Part shown: one piece after another, positions 33,475 through 36,469 of the stretch | How the letters are laid out: every line of letters begins with the position of its first letter | Numbering within the stretch: the stretch's first letter is position 1 | Assembly: GCA_028681135.1 (NCBI GenBank) | Contig: JAQUJC010000032.1 | Location: 1-36,469 of the forward strand | Source: Kiritimatiellia bacterium | Lineage (GTDB): Bacteria > Verrucomicrobiota > Kiritimatiellia > CAIQIC01 > Lenti-01 | Direction: 5' to 3' | Length of the DNA: 36,469 nucleotides | Notes under the pieces: generated by a model | Databases searched by the model: none | Told to the model about the DNA's origin: nothing | What the model saw: only the letters and a program-made list of their open reading frames with translations | Made by a program: the position numbers and the translations under genes

Positions 33475-36362
33475 AAAGACAACTCCCTTATGGGTTGATG
33501 TTGGCGATGACGATTCTGTGCAGTTCCACCGCGCAAGCGGCCGTTCGCGTGGCGCTTGTCGGCTCTGAGCTTTCTGCATCCGGCGAGGCGGCGCTGGGGC
33601 TGGCCGAGGTTGCCGTCTCGGGGCGGGGCGATGTGGCGCTACTGGATCGCAGCACAATCAGTAAAACTCTTCGCGAGCATGACCTGCTGGCCGATGGGTT
33701 TGCGCAGGCGGAGGATGCCGTTCAGTTGGGGAAGCTGCTCGCCGTGGATGTGTTCGTGCATGTCGAATCGATTCAGGAAGAGAGTGCCTTGGCCGTTGCC
33801 GCATTTGAAACCGCGCAGGGAATCCGGCTGCTGGACGAAATCATCACCGGAGGCGATGCCGGTGCGCTGGCCGAGGGGGTGCCGGGAGCTGTTGACCGGG
33901 CACTCGCGAAGTGGGGCGCTCCGATCGGACAATCCACGGCTATCGCCCTGATGAGCGTGCGCAACGTGGATCTGCCCCGGAGCCGCCATGCGGAATGCGA
34001 TTCGATCGGTGCCTTGCTGGAGCGCCGTCTGCTCGGTTCTCCCGATGTGGTGGTGGTCGAGCGCAAGCGACTTCAGAACCTGAACCGCGATAAAGAAATC
34101 ACCATGGGGCGTGCGGAGAATCGGCTTTTGTCCGCGCCGGTGCTGCTGGAACTGGATGTCAGTCAGTTGGGTGCGGACGGCGGCCTTCAAGCGACGGCCT
34201 TCCTGTCGAACCCCAAGGGTGCGGAATTGGGAAAGGTGTATGCGGAAGGGGATGCGCTGCCCGTGCTGTCGGATCGACTCTGCACCGAGATTCTCGATCT
34301 GCTGAACAAAGGGGCCGCTCCACCGCTATCCGATCCCGCTCTCGAATCGGCCCGATTCTTCCGGATGGCCCGCTTCTGGAAGGCACAGGGTCGGCCACCT
34401 CTTGCGCTGGCTGCCGCGGAAGCTGCTTTCGCACTGGATCCAAGCAACTCCGTGATGCAGGTGCTTCTGATTAATTCCTTGTTCACTTCGGCCAATACAA
34501 GCTTGGAGGAAGCCCGTCCCGATGCATTGGCTTATGCTGCGCGCGGGGTCGCTCTGATGCGTCAGCCGCAGGGAACCCCGGTGTTCTCCAGTCCTGAACA
34601 GGGGCGGGATCATAAGATGCTGGCGGCTGATAACTACGCCTTCTTCCGGGGGTTTGGAAAGGCGATTGATAAATCCAGGAAGAAAATCCCGTTTTCCAAT
34701 GAGGAATCTGCGACCTATGCGGAATTCTGTCGCGATTGGCTGATCCAGTCGCCATTTTCCCCCGATGCTACGGAAACTCCAAAAGGATGGGACTTGCTCC
34801 TGTTCGTGAACCGCTATTCCTATTACTTCCCCGATTCAGAATCCGCATGGCAAACGCTTTCCCTTCAAGTAAAACGATGGAGCCGAGAGCGAATGAAAAA
34901 AGACCCCTCGCATATGCCATCGAAATTGCTGACAAAACTCGTTACGGCTGGGAACAGCGAGAAAAATCCATTCCCTGCTGAGGTATATCGCATTCGCGCC
35001 GACTTATGGGAATTTTTTAAGAACCATGAAGAGCCTCTGTTGCGCCTGTATGGCCGTTGTGGCGGTATTGTTGATAGAGCTCGATTAGGTGAGCCCGGCA
35101 CATGGTTCAAGGACACCCTCAGCCGGAAGTTTTTGGATGATCTTCATGCCGCCATCCTCGCTCAAAATGAATCCCTGGGCGTATCGAAAGAAGAGGTTTG
35201 CAAGGTGGCCATGCTCGTTATCCAGCGGAGTGGGGACCCGGGGGCAAGGAAGAATTACCGGTATGAAAGTAGACAGCAGCAGTTTGTGGAGATGATCGCC
35301 CTGTTTCGGGTCATGTTGCTGGCGGGCGATGTGGATCACGGTGTGATTGTCCATATTCAGAATTCTCTGCAAAATCCTAACACCTTGGGTTCACGCGAAC
35401 TGTCGGAGAAGGGCCTGAAGAAGCTGGATGCGGCTTTGACCGGGAGCCTCAAAAATTCAGCGGCTGCTTTCACCTCGGATGAATTTCAGGAAGTGAAGGA
35501 TTTTCATATGTGGGTGAGGAAAAAAATAGAGCCTGGGAGTGCAGGTCTTGCCCCCGCGGCTGGCATACGAATTGAACCGATCAGGCTAGAGAATTTCCGT
35601 GGTCGCTTCCGTGGTTATTCCTCACTGGTGGCCGCTGGAGATGGCGCATATGTGCTTTCAACATACAAACAACCTTGCCAACTGCTGCTGCAGAAATGGA
35701 TGCCGGGTTCAGCCGATCTGATTGATCTCGGGTCGGTGAATCTGGAGGGCCCTCCGTGCGGAATGGTCACGGCTCCCACGATTGGCGGCGTGCTGGACGC
35801 CGGACTGGGCGAGGAGGTTCTTTCTGTGGCCGTGAAGGATGTGGGTGTCTTTCTGTTTGACCGGAAATCAACTTTGGTTGAGGCCCTCCACCAAACAACG
35901 TCACTGCCTTTGGCGCATCCGCTGTCGGTCGGGATTCTGAATTCGACCCTGTATGTGGGAACCGACGACGGCTATCTGATTTCTTTCGATCTGGAATCTA
36001 GAGAGGGTGAAGTCCCGATTGCCAGTTCTCGCAAGGAAAAGAAATCCCCATTCGATGATGGTCCGCCCGTGCATATTTCCGCCATTTTTCCGGATCCCGC
36101 CCGGGAGAGAATCGTATTTGTGGCCTCGGTCGTGGATGCCGAGGGGCAGTTGGGTATGGCCGTGTCTGAAATGGGTGGTATCTGGGAATATCGTCCAGGC
36201 GCAGACACCTTTAAGCAATTGCTATCCTATCGCCACCGTTCCAATGATGTGCGTTGGTGTAAGAAAGTGGATGACCATGCCTTTGTGTATTGCGACATCT
36301 GGGGATTGGTTCTCAAGTTCGATTTTGCATCCGATACCGCGGATCACTGCTGTCCGGTTTAA
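33471..36362 (+). CDS. P3: divergent, C-terminally shortened paralogue of P1 and P2
   Basis: 963 residues, signal peptide of 23 residues ending in TAQA. Module 1 starts AAVRVALVGSELS and has VALLDRSTISKTLREH, but the motif that reads 'RLWDATLP' in P1 and P2 is 'RLLDEIIT' here. Module 2 keeps 'LMSVRNVDLPRSRH', LLERRL and 'DVVVVERKRLQNLN'. The GGC cysteine is replaced (NKGAAPPL), so the presumed disulfide is lost. A TPR-like 'LALAAAEAAFALDPSNSVMQ' follows. The propeller region contains 'SVGILNSTLYVGTDDGYLI' and stops at the point where P1 and P2 continue for about another 90-100 residues. Other frames after the stop show no continuation. It overlaps P2 by four bases; AGAGGA supports the start. 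It may be a degenerating or specialised copy. Confidence 0.72.
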   Translation: MKRQLPYGLMLAMTILCSSTAQAAVRVALVGSELSASGEAALGLAEVAVSGRGDVALLDRSTISKTLREHDLLADGFAQAEDAVQLGKLLAVDVFVHVESIQEESALAVAAFETAQGIRLLDEIITGGDAGALAEGVPGAVDRALAKWGAPIGQSTAIALMSVRNVDLPRSRHAECDSIGALLERRLLGSPDVVVVERKRLQNLNRDKEITMGRAENRLLSAPVLLELDVSQLGADGGLQATAFLSNPKGAELGKVYAEGDALPVLSDRLCTEILDLLNKGAAPPLSDPALESARFFRMARFWKAQGRPPLALAAAEAAFALDPSNSVMQVLLINSLFTSANTSLEEARPDALAYAARGVALMRQPQGTPVFSSPEQGRDHKMLAADNYAFFRGFGKAIDKSRKKIPFSNEESATYAEFCRDWLIQSPFSPDATETPKGWDLLLFVNRYSYYFPDSESAWQTLSLQVKRWSRERMKKDPSHMPSKLLTKLVTAGNSEKNPFPAEVYRIRADLWEFFKNHEEPLLRLYGRCGGIVDRARLGEPGTWFKDTLSRKFLDDLHAAILAQNESLGVSKEEVCKVAMLVIQRSGDPGARKNYRYESRQQQFVEMIALFRVMLLAGDVDHGVIVHIQNSLQNPNTLGSRELSEKGLKKLDAALTGSLKNSAAAFTSDEFQEVKDFHMWVRKKIEPGSAGLAPAAGIRIEPIRLENFRGRFRGYSSLVAAGDGAYVLSTYKQPCQLLLQKWMPGSADLIDLGSVNLEGPPCGMVTAPTIGGVLDAGLGEEVLSVAVKDVGVFLFDRKSTLVEALHQTTSLPLAHPLSVGILNSTLYVGTDDGYLISFDLESREGEVPIASSRKEKKSPFDDGPPVHISAIFPDPARERIVFVASVVDAEGQLGMAVSEMGGIWEYRPGADTFKQLLSYRHRSNDVRWCKKVDDHAFVYCDIWGLVLKFDFASDTADHCCPV

Positions 36363-36469
36363 AACCCCTGTAAATACAGCTGATTATCGTCGTCGCGCAT
36401 CGCCGGAGAGCATGGGGTTAAGGAAAGAGCCTGTAGAATGGGGGTTTTCTCGAAAAGCGTGATGCTCAG

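Noticed and set aside
36368-36379. Terminator after P3
   Set aside because: CTGTA-AA-TACAG is only a 5-bp stem with a two-base loop and no T tract, too weak to call.

Overview
The window is about 36 kb of GC-rich chromosomal DNA. It suggests a free-living Gram-negative bacterium of the PVC superphylum, most likely Kiritimatiellota or Verrucomicrobiota. The evidence is indirect: a very large secreted nuclease-like protein with lamin-tail, thrombospondin-3 and FN3 modules and an EF-hand C-terminus of the 'DSDGDGMTTWEEYLADTDP' type; many Sec-exported proteins; and intergenic arrays of TTCCA-N5-TGGAA palindromes. No rRNA or other decisive taxonomic marker is present, so the assignment is an inference.

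Layout. (1) 1-2672: a C/G-rich tract, then a TPP riboswitch with its own intrinsic terminator, controlling thiM-thiE and probably thiD (thiamine salvage and assembly). (2) 2648-6688, minus strand: tRNA-Cys, a P2-type cation ATPase and a translationally coupled AI-2E family permease. (3) 6908-8340, minus strand: an SRAP/HMCES-type abasic-site protein and an ArsR-like double winged-helix regulator, followed by an AT-rich intergenic region with two copies of a palindromic operator. (4) 8595-10541: an ABC-F ATPase. (5) 10717-15441: helically phased GATTAA repeats resembling a Pho box, then a 1543-residue exported mosaic protein with an endonuclease/exonuclease/phosphatase domain. (6) 15593-17122: malQ, followed by an array of seven TTCCA palindromes. 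(7) 17340-23193: a surface-glycan operon (glycosyltransferase, CDP-glucose 4,6-dehydratase, SDR epimerase, FAD-dependent mutase-like protein, GT4). It is split by a 431-bp unit that carries a GxxExxY protein between inverted ACACGGAT-type repeats. (8) 23325-36362: the most unusual part, described next.

The 23-36 kb region encodes three paralogous exported proteins of 963-1096 residues (called P1, P2 and P3 here). Each has two CsgG/FlgO-like modules, a TPR-like helical middle and a C-terminal beta-propeller. P1 stands alone. P2 and P3 end an operon that begins with an ECF sigma factor, a single-pass membrane protein in the anti-sigma position, an exported GATase-like protein and a CsgG-domain protein, with 1-4 nt overlaps between these first four genes. 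A bipartite element (TCAAAGAAAT, 11 bases, GAGTCTAA) lies upstream of both P1 and the sigma-factor operon with identical spacing. Its 3' half equals the sigma-E-type -10 box GTCTAA. This suggests the sigma factor activates its own operon and P1, forming one envelope-associated regulon whose function I cannot name.
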